Shown: piece by piece, positions 17,519 to 26,643 of the stretch
How positions within the stretch are numbered: position 1 is the first letter of the stretch
Layout: the number at the start of each line of letters is the position of its first letter
Origin: Cucumibacter marinus DSM 18995
GTDB taxonomy: Bacteria > Pseudomonadota > Alphaproteobacteria > Rhizobiales > Devosiaceae
Assembly (NCBI RefSeq): GCF_000429865.1
Contig: NZ_AUCR01000001.1
Span: 548,379-612,378, forward strand
Direction: 5' to 3'
Length of the DNA: 64,000 nt
Notes under the pieces: model-generated
Told to the model about the DNA's origin: nothing
What the model saw: the letters and a program-made list of their open reading frames with translations, nothing else
Database searches by the model: none
Made by a program: the position numbers and the translations under genes

Positions 17519-19564
17519 ATGTTTCGCAGTTTCTCGAGAGCGCCGCTTGCGCGGCTCGCCCGAACCGCCACCGTCGCCGCGATGCTGATCGCGGCAGGCA
17601 CGGGTGCAGGCATCGCCAAAGACCCTATTGCCAGCCTGATCACCAATTCGGTCAGTCAGAGCAGCATTCAGCCGCTTGAAGCCAATGGCTCGATCGGGTT
17701 CCGCAAGGCCGCCAACCTGCTGGAAGACGGCAAATATGCCGAAGCCTATGCCATGGCGCGCGGGCTGCAGCATCCGGTCGAACGCCGGGCCATACAGTGG
17801 GCGGCGATCTATTTCGGCAAGGGCGAAGTCGACTATCAATCGGTGGCCCGGTTCGCCGAAGATGCCCCGCATTTCGCCTCTGCCTCGCTTTACAGGACCC
17901 GACTCGAACAGGCGCTCATCAAGGGCAATCCCGGCGCCAACGAGGTCATCTCGCTGCTTGGCGGGGAGATGCCCAACACCGTCGAGGGCCAGATTGCCCT
18001 GGCGGCCTCCTATGTGAAGACCGGGCAGGTCGACCGTGGGATGCGGATCGTTCAATACATCTGGACGAACAACAAGTTGGATCCCGAACTTGAGAATGTG
18101 ATTCTCGGCATGTTTGGTGGCCGCCTGACCCGCGAGGACCACTGGCAGCGTGCGGTCATGTTGTTGATGCACGACCGTGCCACAGGCACCGAGCGGATCA
18201 TGCAGTATCTCAGCCCCGCTCAGCAGAGCCTGGCGGTGGCGCGCATTGCCGTTTCACGCAAGGCGAGCAATGCAGCGGCGTTGATCGACCGCGTCGATCC
18301 CGCCTATCGCGATCATCCTCTGCTTTGGTTTGCGCGCGCGCAATGGGCTCGGGACAACGGCCTTCTGACCCAGGCCGTCGACCGGCTCAACAGCGCATCT
18401 GGCGCCCTGCCCGAATCCGAATTGTGGTGGTATGAGCGCCGGGACATTGCCCGCAAACTGCTTGCTGCCGGCGACGCGCGTACGGCCTACAAGGCGGCTG
18501 CGGGTTACACGGATGGGCCCGAGGGCCGCGTGGTCGACGCGAACTTCCATGCCGGCTGGATTGCATTGCAATTCCTCAAGGACCCGAACACCGCGGTCAC
18601 CCATTTCCGCAAGCAGGCGAGCCTTTCCACCCTGCCGACCTCGATCACCCAGTCGAACTACTGGCTCGGCCGCGCCTACGAGGCGGCGGGGAATTCGAGC
18701 GCGGCGCGCGAGGCCTATTCGAAAGCGGCGCAGTTCGGGCAGGTCTATTACGGCCAGCTGGCGCGCGAAAAGCTCGGCATGGGCGAAGTGGGCCTGCGCC
18801 CCCTGCCCGATTGGCAGCACCGCGAGGTCGCCTTCGAGGCGCGCGAGACCGTTCAGGCCGTAAGGCTGTTCATCGCCAACAAGCATGGCGCGTTCGCTGA
18901 GCCGCTGCTGCGTCACACCGCCTATCAACTCACCGATGGCGGCGAATTGCTGCTGGCGGCCCGCCTGGCACAGGATTTCGAGGCGCATAACCTCGCCATC
19001 CTGATTGCAGACATCGCGGACGGGCGGGGCTCTGCGCTTGACCTTTTCGCCTTCCCCAAGGATGGCCTGCCGACCCATTACAAGATCGCCGACATCGACC
19101 GTGCTGCGGTCTATGCAGTCGCGCGGCAGGAAAGTCACTTCGACCGCGATGCCATCAGCCATGCCGGTGCGCGCGGGCTGATGCAGCTGATGCCGGCCAC
19201 GGCACGGGAAACCGCGGGCAAGCTGGGGCTTGGCTATTCAGCTTCCCGGCTCACCAGCGACCCCGCCTACAATGCGTTGCTTGGGTCGACCTATCTCGCC
19301 CAACAGTTGGACCGCTATGATGGTTCACTGGTACTAGCGGCGGCGGCCTATAATGCCGGTGCTGGCAATGTGAACAAATGGCTTCGCGCCAATGGCGACC
19401 CGCGCTCCTCGAGCGTTGATGTGGTCGACTGGATCGAACAGATCCCGTTCACCGAGACGCGCCACTATGTTCAGAAGGTTCTGGGCAACTATCAGGTTTA
19501 TCGTGCCCGTATGGGTGACGAGAAGCTGCGCATCAGTTCCTATCTGCACCGCATCCCGAACTAG
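17519..19564 (+). CDS. slt: soluble lytic murein transglycosylase
   Basis: Cleaves peptidoglycan glycan strands in the periplasm with formation of anhydro-muropeptides. A signal peptide spans about residues 1-34 (LARLARTATVAAMLIAAGTG). A long superhelical tetratricopeptide-like region (about 60-500) precedes the SLT domain, with catalytic Glu538 in ARQESHF and the motifs GLMQLMPATA and AAYNAGAGNV. The length of 681 residues fits the Slt70 type. It is divergent from dapA across a 283-base gap. Confidence 0.92.
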   Translation: MFRSFSRAPLARLARTATVAAMLIAAGTGAGIAKDPIASLITNSVSQSSIQPLEANGSIGFRKAANLLEDGKYAEAYAMARGLQHPVERRAIQWAAIYFGKGEVDYQSVARFAEDAPHFASASLYRTRLEQALIKGNPGANEVISLLGGEMPNTVEGQIALAASYVKTGQVDRGMRIVQYIWTNNKLDPELENVILGMFGGRLTREDHWQRAVMLLMHDRATGTERIMQYLSPAQQSLAVARIAVSRKASNAAALIDRVDPAYRDHPLLWFARAQWARDNGLLTQAVDRLNSASGALPESELWWYERRDIARKLLAAGDARTAYKAAAGYTDGPEGRVVDANFHAGWIALQFLKDPNTAVTHFRKQASLSTLPTSITQSNYWLGRAYEAAGNSSAAREAYSKAAQFGQVYYGQLAREKLGMGEVGLRPLPDWQHREVAFEARETVQAVRLFIANKHGAFAEPLLRHTAYQLTDGGELLLAARLAQDFEAHNLAILIADIADGRGSALDLFAFPKDGLPTHYKIADIDRAAVYAVARQESHFDRDAISHAGARGLMQLMPATARETAGKLGLGYSASRLTSDPAYNALLGSTYLAQQLDRYDGSLVLAAAAYNAGAGNVNKWLRANGDPRSSSVDVVDWIEQIPFTETRHYVQKVLGNYQVYRARMGDEKLRISSYLHRIPN

Positions 19565-19616
19565 GCTACGGCAGCGAGCGATTTGAGCCGATGCGGCTTT
19601 GCTGTATGACGCGGCG

Positions 19617-20549
19617 ATGGGAAAGCCGCCAATGACCTCCGACACTGCCGATGACCCGGGCGCATTTCGCATCACCGTAGGCGATGCGCGACGGGTGATT
19701 GCAGGTCGGTTGACCGGCAATTTTTCGGACCCGGACCGTCTGCCGCTTGTCTGCCTGGCCGGTCTTCACCGCAATCAACGGGACTTCACCGATCTGGTCA
19801 GCGGGCTCGGCCAGCAATTGGGGCCGGACTGGCCGGTGATCACCCTTGATCTGATCGGGCGTGGCTCCTCGTCACGGGAACTGCGCGGCACCGAATACTC
19901 GACGCTGCGCGACGCCCGCGATGTAATGGCTGTGTTGCGCTCATTCGGCGTGCACAAGGCTGTCTGGCTCGGCCAGGGACATGGCGGGCAGGTAATCATG
20001 GCCGCCGCAGTGGCCCAGCCCGGCATGATTGCCGGCGCCATCCTCAACGACAGCGGTCCGGTATTGGCCGCCGGCGGCCTGGTGCGCCTCAGGGATAATC
20101 AGAAGCATCTCAATGGGCTCAAACGTGCCGACAGTTTCGAACACGCCTATTCCAGGCTGCTTGCCGGCCGGTATCCGGGTCTTGAGGAAACTGCGGTCAA
20201 CCTCATGGTCTGGCGCACCCACGAGACCGACCGGCGTGGACGCGTGCGCCCGCGCTATGACGAGCGACTGCTGGCGCCTCTGGATGAGCTGGCATTCGAC
20301 GACCGGCTCGATGCCCGATGGGAGATGTTCCAGGCCCTGGGCCATGCCCCGCTAATGCTGATGCGCAGCGGTCTCACCGACCTGTTGAGCGCCGAAACCT
20401 TCGCCGAAATGGCCGAAGCACGGCCCGACGCGGTGGTCATCGAAATCGAGAACCAGGGCACTCCTGCCCTTTTCAACAAGCCCGAACATTCGGGTGCCGT
20501 GGCGGGGTTTGTCAGCACGGTCAGCAAGACCATGCGCGACGCGCTGTGA
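19617..20549 (+). CDS. alpha/beta-hydrolase-fold protein without a canonical nucleophile
   Basis: A 310-residue protein of the alpha/beta hydrolase fold: CLAGLHRNQRDF forms the oxyanion region, followed by LIGRGSS and a core strand VWLGQGHGGQVI where the nucleophile elbow G-x-S-x-G should be. There the codon for residue 121 is GGA, so the usual Ser is Gly. A possible acid residue and a late His are not obvious either. The protein may be non-catalytic or use another chemistry. The start chosen is ATG 19617; TTG 19599 and ATG 19632 are alternatives and none has a clear ribosome site. Confidence 0.7.
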   Translation: MGKPPMTSDTADDPGAFRITVGDARRVIAGRLTGNFSDPDRLPLVCLAGLHRNQRDFTDLVSGLGQQLGPDWPVITLDLIGRGSSSRELRGTEYSTLRDARDVMAVLRSFGVHKAVWLGQGHGGQVIMAAAVAQPGMIAGAILNDSGPVLAAGGLVRLRDNQKHLNGLKRADSFEHAYSRLLAGRYPGLEETAVNLMVWRTHETDRRGRVRPRYDERLLAPLDELAFDDRLDARWEMFQALGHAPLMLMRSGLTDLLSAETFAEMAEARPDAVVIEIENQGTPALFNKPEHSGAVAGFVSTVSKTMRDAL

Positions 20550-20565
20550 GCCGGCGGAGAACCGG

Positions 20566-21234
20566 TCAGCTGTCGGACAGTTCTTTTGCCTGGCTCACCC
20601 ACTCCTCGCGGTCGATGCGGCCCTTGAAGGACAGATAGCTGTCGACCCAATCGATCGTCTTGCGGTCCCAGACCGCGACCTGATCGAAATGGAAGATACC
20701 AAGCCCGTTGAGCGTATCCTCGATCTTGGGACCGATGCCCTTGATCTGCTTGAGGTCATCCTTGTTGCCGCCACGCGGTTCGGACAGCCCCTTGGGGCGG
20801 GCCCCGGCGCCGGCACGGGCGTCAGCCTCGGCTGCAGCATCGAGATCGGCGGGTTTGGGTGCCTCACCGCCCTCAGCTTCCGCTTTGGCGTCCTTTTTCG
20901 CGTCGCCTCCGTCCGCAACCGCAGACGGATCCTGGGTATCGCCGGTGGCCGCGGCCTTGTCCTCGACAGCGGGGGAATCGGTCTCCGCATCGTCTTCGTC
21001 ATTGCCCGGATCGCGCGGCGTTTCCGTGATGCCGGAGAGCCCGGCGGCACTCGCGGCGCCAGTGGCCGCGCTGGTGATCACCTCCGAGCGCCGGGTGGTC
21101 GCGCTCTGCTCATCGGCTTGAGTGGCGGGTCTGCCGGGCGCGAAGATGCGGCGCAGCAGATAGCCGATTATGCAGCCCAGCAGAAAGGCGGCGAGAACCA
21201 GCAGCGCGATCTCGATCACATGGGCGGTATTCAT
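20566..21234 (-). CDS. membrane-anchored helix-hairpin-helix protein
   Basis: A 222-residue protein with one N-terminal membrane helix (residues about 6-28, IEIALLVLAAFLLGCIIGYL), an acidic Ala/Asp/Glu-rich linker (about 35-145) and a C-terminal domain with DLKQIKGIGPKIEDTLNGLG, a helix-hairpin-helix motif as in the 5'-nuclease-like and ribosomal-type HHH domains. It ends with a conserved-looking KGRIDREEWVSQAKEL. The function is not known; the HHH could bind DNA or another protein near the membrane. It is the last gene of a run after the OmpA-like gene and the 38-residue microprotein. Confidence 0.75.
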   Translation of the reverse strand: MNTAHVIEIALLVLAAFLLGCIIGYLLRRIFAPGRPATQADEQSATTRRSEVITSAATGAASAAGLSGITETPRDPGNDEDDAETDSPAVEDKAAATGDTQDPSAVADGGDAKKDAKAEAEGGEAPKPADLDAAAEADARAGAGARPKGLSEPRGGNKDDLKQIKGIGPKIEDTLNGLGIFHFDQVAVWDRKTIDWVDSYLSFKGRIDREEWVSQAKELSDS

Positions 21235-21250
21235 CGCGTTGCGCTCCGTC

Positions 21251-21367
21251 TCACTTCTTGTCCGCTGCGGGCGGCTGATAGCTCAGCCAGCCGGTGACGA
21301 TGCCGATGGCGAGTGCGATCAGCAAATAGATCGCGTAATGCGAAATCAGAAAACCGATGGCATCCAT
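21251..21367 (-). CDS. 38-residue membrane microprotein
   Basis: A short frame read on the minus strand from ATG 21367 to TGA 21251. The product begins MDAIGFLISHYAIYLL, has one hydrophobic helix (about residues 5-27, ending near GIVTGW) and a short tail LSYQPPAADKK. A purine-rich GGGAG lies about eight bases before the ATG. It sits 28 bases after the OmpA-like gene and 16 bases before the HHH membrane protein, on the same strand, which supports it as real. The function is unknown; a partner of one of its neighbours is the simplest guess. Confidence 0.65.
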   Translation of the reverse strand: MDAIGFLISHYAIYLLIALAIGIVTGWLSYQPPAADKK

Positions 21368-21395
21368 TAGCGGGTCTCCCTTCTGACGGACCGCA

Positions 21396-24300
21396 TCACT
21401 CACCCCCAGCCGGTTTCACCGTGAAGACGATGCGCCGGTTGCGGCTACGGCCGTCATTGGTGTCGTTGGAGGCGATGGGCAGGGTTTCGCCATAGCCGAT
21501 GGCATAGAGCCGGCTGCGGTCGACACCAAGTTCGATCAGATGATCGACGACATTTTCGGCCCTCGAAAGCGACAGTGTCAGGTTGAATTCGGCATCGCCC
21601 ACCGAGTCTGTGTGCCCTTCCACATGCACTTCTGCTTCAGGGCATTCATCGAGATAACCCGCCAGCTTTTCGAGCGCCGGCAAGGAATCCTCGTCGACTT
21701 CAATACTGCCCGAAGGGAACAGGATGGTGTTGATGGCCGAGAAATCCGCAACCTGGGCCCGGCACACATCAATCGGCGGGGGCGTAGTCAGATTGAGATC
21801 GAGCGGCTGCGGGGCGCTGGCCAGCCGCGCCTCGATATCGGCCTTGGCGCTCATTGAGGGCGCCTCGCCTTCGAGCGACCATCCGCCATCGGCATAGCTC
21901 AGGCGTCCCCCATCCAGGTCAGCCAGGACCCCAAGGCCGATGCCGGCCATATTGAGGAAGTTCTCCGGCTCACCGCCACGCACCGTGGTCAGATCGACGA
22001 CACCGGCGCCCGCAGTGGCACGCAGGATATCGCGGATAGCGCCGTTGGGCACATTACCCGACAGGCGAATGGAACCGCCCTCACCGCGCTCCGCCCGCCA
22101 GCGATAGGGAACGACCACGGGTTCCGCTTTGGAGACTTCCGGCTCTTCAACCAGTTCGTCCACGACCGGTTCTTCCTCAGCGACGGGTTCCTCGGCAGGC
22201 TCTTCCTCGACAACAGGTTCTTGTGCAGGTTTTTCAACCACCGGCTCCGGTTCAGGCGCCGGGGCCGTCACCTGCACCACCCAGCCATATTCGGGCTGCG
22301 GATCTGCGGCGAGCGCCGCCAGCGCGGCTTCGCGGCCTGCGTCATCGGCAGCGCGGCCGGCAAAAGACCAGACCGTACCGTCGAACCGGACTGAGCCGGT
22401 TTCGACATTGGTGAGGGCCGCAAGGCCGTGCCCGGCGATGATGGCGAAGTCCACTGGTGCATTATCCGCTTCAGCAGCGACCGCAATCTCCTCGGATAGC
22501 GTGGCGTCCAGCCCGCCACCCTGGGCCGACCATGTAAAGGGTTCGGGCGCAGCCTCGACCATGGGCTCGGCTTCCGCCGGCTCTTCCTCGACGACAGGTT
22601 CTTCCTCGACGACAGGTTCTTCGGCGGGTTCTTCCACCACCGGCTCGGGGTCAGGCGCCGGGGCCGTCACCTGCGCCACCCAGCCATATTCGGGCTGCGG
22701 ATCTGCGGCGAGCGCCGCCAGCGCGGCCTCGCGGCCTGCGTCATCGGCAGCGCGGCCGGCAAACGACCAGACCGTCCCATCAAATCGGATCGTACCGGTT
22801 TCCACATTTGCTAGAGCTGCAAGACCGTGCCCGGCAATGATGGCGAAGTCCGCTGGTGCATTATCCGCTTCAGCAGCGACCGCAATCTCCTCGGACAGCG
22901 TGGCATCAAGCCCGCCGCCCTGGGCCGACCATGTAAAGGGTTCCGGCGCGGCCTCGACCATGGGCTCGGCTTCCGCCTCGATGGGCGCTTCAACCGCGGG
23001 TTCCTCCTCGACGACAGGTTCTTCCTCGACGACAGGTTCTTCGGCGGGTTCTTCCACCACCGGCTCGGGCTCAGGCGCCGGGGCCGTGACCTGCGCCACC
23101 CAGCCATATTCGGGCTGCGGGTCGGCGGCCAATGCCGCCAGCGCGGCTTCGCGGCCTGCGTCATCGGCAGCGCGACCGGCAAACGACCAGACCGTACCGT
23201 CGAACCGGACTGATCCGGTTTCGACATTGGTGAGGGCCGCAAGGCCGTGCCCGGCGATGATGGCGAAATCGGCCGGTGCATTATCAGCCTCTGCGGCGAC
23301 CGCAATTTCCTCGGACAGTGTGGCGTCAAGCCCACCGCCCTGGGCCGACCATGTGAAGGGTTCAGGAGCGGCCTCGACCATGGGCTCGGCTTCCGCCTCC
23401 ATGGTCGCTTCAACGGCCTGTTCCTCGGTGGCGGCCTCGTCTTCAACCGCAGATTCTTCAGCGGACTCTTCAACGACCGGCTGTTCTTCGGCCGGTATGG
23501 TTTCGGCCACATCGTCAGCCGAACCTGATTGCGTGTCCTCGAGATCAACGATAGATGGCGTTTCCACCGGCTCGACCGGATCAAGCGCGATATCCACGAT
23601 CGAGCTTTCGAGCGCCGTCACGGCGGCAGTCACGGATTGTGCAACGTCTTCATCCGCTGGCTGTCCGGTGATTTTTGCATTGTTATCAATGATTTCGACA
23701 GCACCATTCTCAAGATGAATCAGCTGACCGATCAGCGCTACGGCTGACTCGACAAAGCCCTCAGGTGCGCCGGAACTCAGCACCAAGGTCGAATTGACTT
23801 CAAAACTGTCGGGGATCGCACCGGTGATGCGGTCCTCGGCATCGGCGCTGGGCACATTGCCATCCAGCGATACTGCGCTGTCATTGAATGCAGCGTTGAA
23901 GACATAGGGCGATACCAATGGCGGCTCGAGCGCAACCGTGCCGCGGGTCAGATCGCCCGGCAGTTGGCCCGCCAGCGTGTCATTGAGACCGTTGAACGCC
24001 ATGCGATCGGCGGCGCGGCCGGCAAGTGAAAAGTCGAGACCATCCAGCGCGACCTCCCCCTCTTCAAGGGAACCGAGCTGAGACAAAGCGAAGCTCGCCG
24101 CTTCAACCCAGCTGTCGCGGTCGGGATACCCCGAAAGCAATTCGAGCTGATCGTCTGCGGTTGGTGCAATGCCGAGAAGCTCGTCACGGGCGCGTTCATC
24201 GGGAATCCCGCCGGTCAAGGTAATCGCGCCTTCGGCCTTGCGGGCCATGAAGGGATAGGGCGTGACCGTGGGAGCCAGGGTAGCCTGATTGTCCAGAGAA

Positions 24301-24569
24301 CGCAGGCCATAGAGACCGGAAACGATGGATTCGGCACGACCAATCTGTTCGGCGCTGGTCGACAGGCCCGAAAGCGTGCCGTCGCGGCCATCGATCGCCA
24401 GTTTCGCCCAATCGAGCCCGGCATCTGCAAGAGCATAATCGCCGCGCAGATCGATGTCGGCTTCCATACGTCCTTCGGTCAGATAGACCGAGCCGAGCGT
24501 CACCGCTGCAACGGTAAGAACCCCCGGAATGATCCAGCGTGCCGGTCTAGCCGTGGAGAAAAAGCCCAT
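21396..24569 (-). CDS. large OmpA-family envelope protein with three internal repeats
   Basis: A 1057-residue acidic protein. A single N-terminal hydrophobic segment (about residues 11-30) suggests an anchor or signal. Residues about 35-330 hold several BON-like units. Then come three near-identical repeats (about 391-494, 531-633, 664-766) joined by Pro/Val/Glu linkers of different length, then one diverged unit (about 800-930). The C terminus (about 930-1055) is an OmpA peptidoglycan-binding domain with VEGHTDSVGDAEFNLTLSLS, whose Asp and the following Arg contact diaminopimelate. It probably spans the periplasm as a cell-wall-binding structural protein. It heads a run with the microprotein and the HHH protein. 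Confidence 0.85.
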   Translation of the reverse strand: MGFFSTARPARWIIPGVLTVAAVTLGSVYLTEGRMEADIDLRGDYALADAGLDWAKLAIDGRDGTLSGLSTSAEQIGRAESIVSGLYGLRSLDNQATLAPTVTPYPFMARKAEGAITLTGGIPDERARDELLGIAPTADDQLELLSGYPDRDSWVEAASFALSQLGSLEEGEVALDGLDFSLAGRAADRMAFNGLNDTLAGQLPGDLTRGTVALEPPLVSPYVFNAAFNDSAVSLDGNVPSADAEDRITGAIPDSFEVNSTLVLSSGAPEGFVESAVALIGQLIHLENGAVEIIDNNAKITGQPADEDVAQSVTAAVTALESSIVDIALDPVEPVETPSIVDLEDTQSGSADDVAETIPAEEQPVVEESAEESAVEDEAATEEQAVEATMEAEAEPMVEAAPEPFTWSAQGGGLDATLSEEIAVAAEADNAPADFAIIAGHGLAALTNVETGSVRFDGTVWSFAGRAADDAGREAALAALAADPQPEYGWVAQVTAPAPEPEPVVEEPAEEPVVEEEPVVEEEPAVEAPIEAEAEPMVEAAPEPFTWSAQGGGLDATLSEEIAVAAEADNAPADFAIIAGHGLAALANVETGTIRFDGTVWSFAGRAADDAGREAALAALAADPQPEYGWVAQVTAPAPDPEPVVEEPAEEPVVEEEPVVEEEPAEAEPMVEAAPEPFTWSAQGGGLDATLSEEIAVAAEADNAPVDFAIIAGHGLAALTNVETGSVRFDGTVWSFAGRAADDAGREAALAALAADPQPEYGWVVQVTAPAPEPEPVVEKPAQEPVVEEEPAEEPVAEEEPVVDELVEEPEVSKAEPVVVPYRWRAERGEGGSIRLSGNVPNGAIRDILRATAGAGVVDLTTVRGGEPENFLNMAGIGLGVLADLDGGRLSYADGGWSLEGEAPSMSAKADIEARLASAPQPLDLNLTTPPPIDVCRAQVADFSAINTILFPSGSIEVDEDSLPALEKLAGYLDECPEAEVHVEGHTDSVGDAEFNLTLSLSRAENVVDHLIELGVDRSRLYAIGYGETLPIASNDTNDGRSRNRRIVFTVKPAGGE
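22271..23397 (-). repeat. three tandem coding repeats in the OmpA-family gene
   Basis: Three copies of about 308 bases (22271-22578, 22670-22977, 23090-23397), near-identical at the DNA level, start-to-start distances 399 and 420 bases. The linkers differ by multiples of three and contain smaller repeats encoding VVEEEP. Such close identity suggests recent duplication or gene conversion and could allow copy number to change by recombination. Confidence 0.9.
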
Positions 24570-24837
24570 GTCGCGCCGCTCCCTCGCGAATCTGAATTTC
24601 GTTCTGGACGGGCAGCCGCCGACTGCCCCATGCCTCTATGTCGCATTCCCAGGCTGGCAGCCGGAAACGCAACCAACGGCCCGGCGATCTCACCGCCCGG
24701 CCGGTTCACCACACCTTAGTGGGTTGAATATTGATTTCCAGAGCTTTTTGGCGGTTCTCAAGGAAATGAAAAGCCGTGAGGCGTCTTGAGAGTTCCCTCT
24801 TAACAGGATCCCCCGGCACTCTCATCACGCGACCGCA
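24570..24837. other. gap upstream of the OmpA-family gene
   Basis: No gene is seen. The part around 24720-24830 is richer in A and T than its surroundings and probably carries the minus-strand promoter of the OmpA-family gene, but no clear promoter motif was identified. The porin terminator follows at 24838. Confidence 0.4.
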
Positions 24838-24870
24838 CAAAAGAAAAGGCCCCGCCGAAGCGGGGCCTTT
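24838..24870 (-). terminator. intrinsic terminator of the porin gene
   Basis: On the minus strand AAAGGCCCCGC and GCGGGGCCTTT pair around a TTCG loop, followed by TTCTTTTG. It lies about 20 bases after the porin stop codon. Confidence 0.92.
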
Positions 24871-24891
24871 CCAGAACCATTGTCAGTCCGA

Positions 24892-26178
24892 TTAGAAGGA
24901 CTTGGACATGGAGAAGGTGCCGACGATGTCGCCGTCGCTTTCGTAGCGGATGGTCTTCGAAACCGAGGTGTCGTCAGACACGTCGAAGGTCAGACCAGCT
25001 TCGGCGTAAGCCGGGTCGCCGTTGTACTCGGTGCCAGCGGACAGGTTCAGAGTGAAGTAGTCCGAGAGCATCGCTTCGACGGTACCGGAGAAGCCAGCGT
25101 CCGAGGTGTCGATGTTGTAATCGGCACGAGCGGTAACCTTGACGGTGTCAGTGGCCTGGAAGCCGAGTTCGAAGAACACTTCGGTGTCGTCCCAGGTGCT
25201 GGTGATGCCACCGAAGGTCAGGTCGAAGGCGTCAAAGGTTGCGGCAACCTGGCCGGCCCAGATGTAGTCGGAGCCGTCGCCAGCCACAGCCATGTCGAAG
25301 GCGAACTGGTCAACCGAGAATGCAACGGCTGCGTTGAAGCCGTCCCAAACGAAGTTGAAGGTGTCCCAGCCGTGGTACAGAACGGTCAGGTGACCGGAGA
25401 AGCCGTCGCCATTGTCATAAGCAATGACGCCAACGCCACCAGCAGTGCCGGGGGTCGCGCCAGCGCCGTCGATGTTTTCGAGGCCCTTGGAGACCGACAG
25501 GCCGTTGCCGAAGTCGTGGGTCAGCTGAATGACGTGACCGCCAGTGTACATGGTCAGGTCGGTGCCATTGATGTCTTCGTTGTCGATGCCACCAAGATCG
25601 CTGAACTTGGCAACCGAGCCCTTGAGGCCGGCAGCAACAACAGTGGTGTCACCGAACGAAACCCAGGCTTCGTCGAAAGTGACGGTGTCGTCCGACTCGT
25701 CCCAGTAGTACATGTCAGCAGGCAGACCCGGGAAGTCAGCGTCGGTGCCGTAAACGGCTTCACCGCCATGCGAACCGGTCAGCGAGATGAATGCGCGGGT
25801 GGTACCGAAATCGGAATCACCGCGAACGTCGAAGTCGAGGTTCCACTCGGCCAGGCTCTTCTGGACGAAGGGAGCGTCTTCAGCGTTGATCAGCTCGTCG
25901 AACTGGCCGTCATCATCGGTGTCGTCGTACTGTTCCGAGTTGGTGCCGTCGCTGGTGCCCGACAGGTTCCACTCGAGGGTGTAGGTGACGTCACCCGAGA
26001 TCAGCATGCAGTTCTGGTTGGAACCAGTGCTGCTGATGGTGATGCCGGTCATCATCTTCGAGTCGCAGAAGTCGAGCGAAAAGTCGTCGATGCTCATGTT
26101 GGCATCGGCGGCCATTGCGGTGCCGGCCGAAAGGCCAACCGCGGCAACCGAACCTACGAGCAGGCTCTTGAGTTTCAT
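24892..26178 (-). CDS. outer-membrane porin
   Basis: A 428-residue beta-barrel porin. The signal peptide MKLKSLLVGSVAAVGLSAGT ends at AMA-AD. The mature protein has alternating hydrophobic strands, many Asp/Glu and Gly residues, few Lys, and ends in Phe (SKSF), as needed for outer-membrane insertion. The unusually acidic composition would suit a marine or salt-tolerant host. The ATG at 26178 has a perfect GGAGGT eight bases upstream, which decides the start; a longer frame to 26361 is leader sequence. The first mature part has a cysteine pair (Cys38 and about Cys57) that could form a disulfide. Strong ribosome site plus strong terminator suggest high expression. Confidence 0.88.
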   Translation of the reverse strand: MKLKSLLVGSVAAVGLSAGTAMAADANMSIDDFSLDFCDSKMMTGITISSTGSNQNCMLISGDVTYTLEWNLSGTSDGTNSEQYDDTDDDGQFDELINAEDAPFVQKSLAEWNLDFDVRGDSDFGTTRAFISLTGSHGGEAVYGTDADFPGLPADMYYWDESDDTVTFDEAWVSFGDTTVVAAGLKGSVAKFSDLGGIDNEDINGTDLTMYTGGHVIQLTHDFGNGLSVSKGLENIDGAGATPGTAGGVGVIAYDNGDGFSGHLTVLYHGWDTFNFVWDGFNAAVAFSVDQFAFDMAVAGDGSDYIWAGQVAATFDAFDLTFGGITSTWDDTEVFFELGFQATDTVKVTARADYNIDTSDAGFSGTVEAMLSDYFTLNLSAGTEYNGDPAYAEAGLTFDVSDDTSVSKTIRYESDGDIVGTFSMSKSF

Positions 26179-26643
26179 AATTACTGACCTCCAAATCAGT
26201 CGATCGTAGTTTGCCGGGTTCCGCCTCTTGCCCTCAGGGTCTCGCCTCACTGGGAAGCACGCCCCTCTTTCAAGATTTGTCCCGACGTTTGTCGAGATGC
26301 GACCACACTTGTTGGTGTGTGTTTGACGCCGCATCTGCGAACGACAAACGATTCCATGCATGGATTCGCAGGAGCAAACTTACCGAACGGGGGGTGTGGT
26401 GCAACTTAAGATGTGCGGGTAAACCGGTATCCGGGACGGGTTGCACCCTACCTGTTGCAGAATGAACACAGGATTGCCGCCAGCGGCGCCATATTTGTTG
26501 ATAAAGCGTTAAAGGATCAGGCCAAAATCGCCCGAAACGCTTAATCCGCTGTGGTCAGGATTACCACAGTGTTAAGACCGGAAAGCCCGCCCATCGGGGG
26601 ATGGGGCGGGCTGCCATTTGGTTAAGAGGACGAGGACCAGGGC
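26179..26643. promoter_or_regulatory. divergent control region between porin and SDR, with two dyads
   Basis: A 465-base gap without genes. It has a perfect 12-base palindrome TCCATGCATGGA (26353-26364), about 175 bases before the porin start, and an inverted repeat CTGTGGT/ACCACAG with a seven-base spacer (26549-26569), about 75 bases before the SDR start. Both are plausible operator sites. The porin leader could be long; no known riboswitch or small RNA was recognised. Confidence 0.45.

Noticed and set aside
22129..23718. Ser/Thr/Ala-rich plus-strand frame of 529 codons that looks like a surface repeat protein
   Set aside because: It is the antisense of the repeated part of the OmpA-family gene; its repeats only mirror that gene.
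24880..26187. A plus-strand Val/Gly-rich frame of 435 codons
   Set aside because: Antisense to the porin gene, which has signal peptide, ribosome site and terminator.
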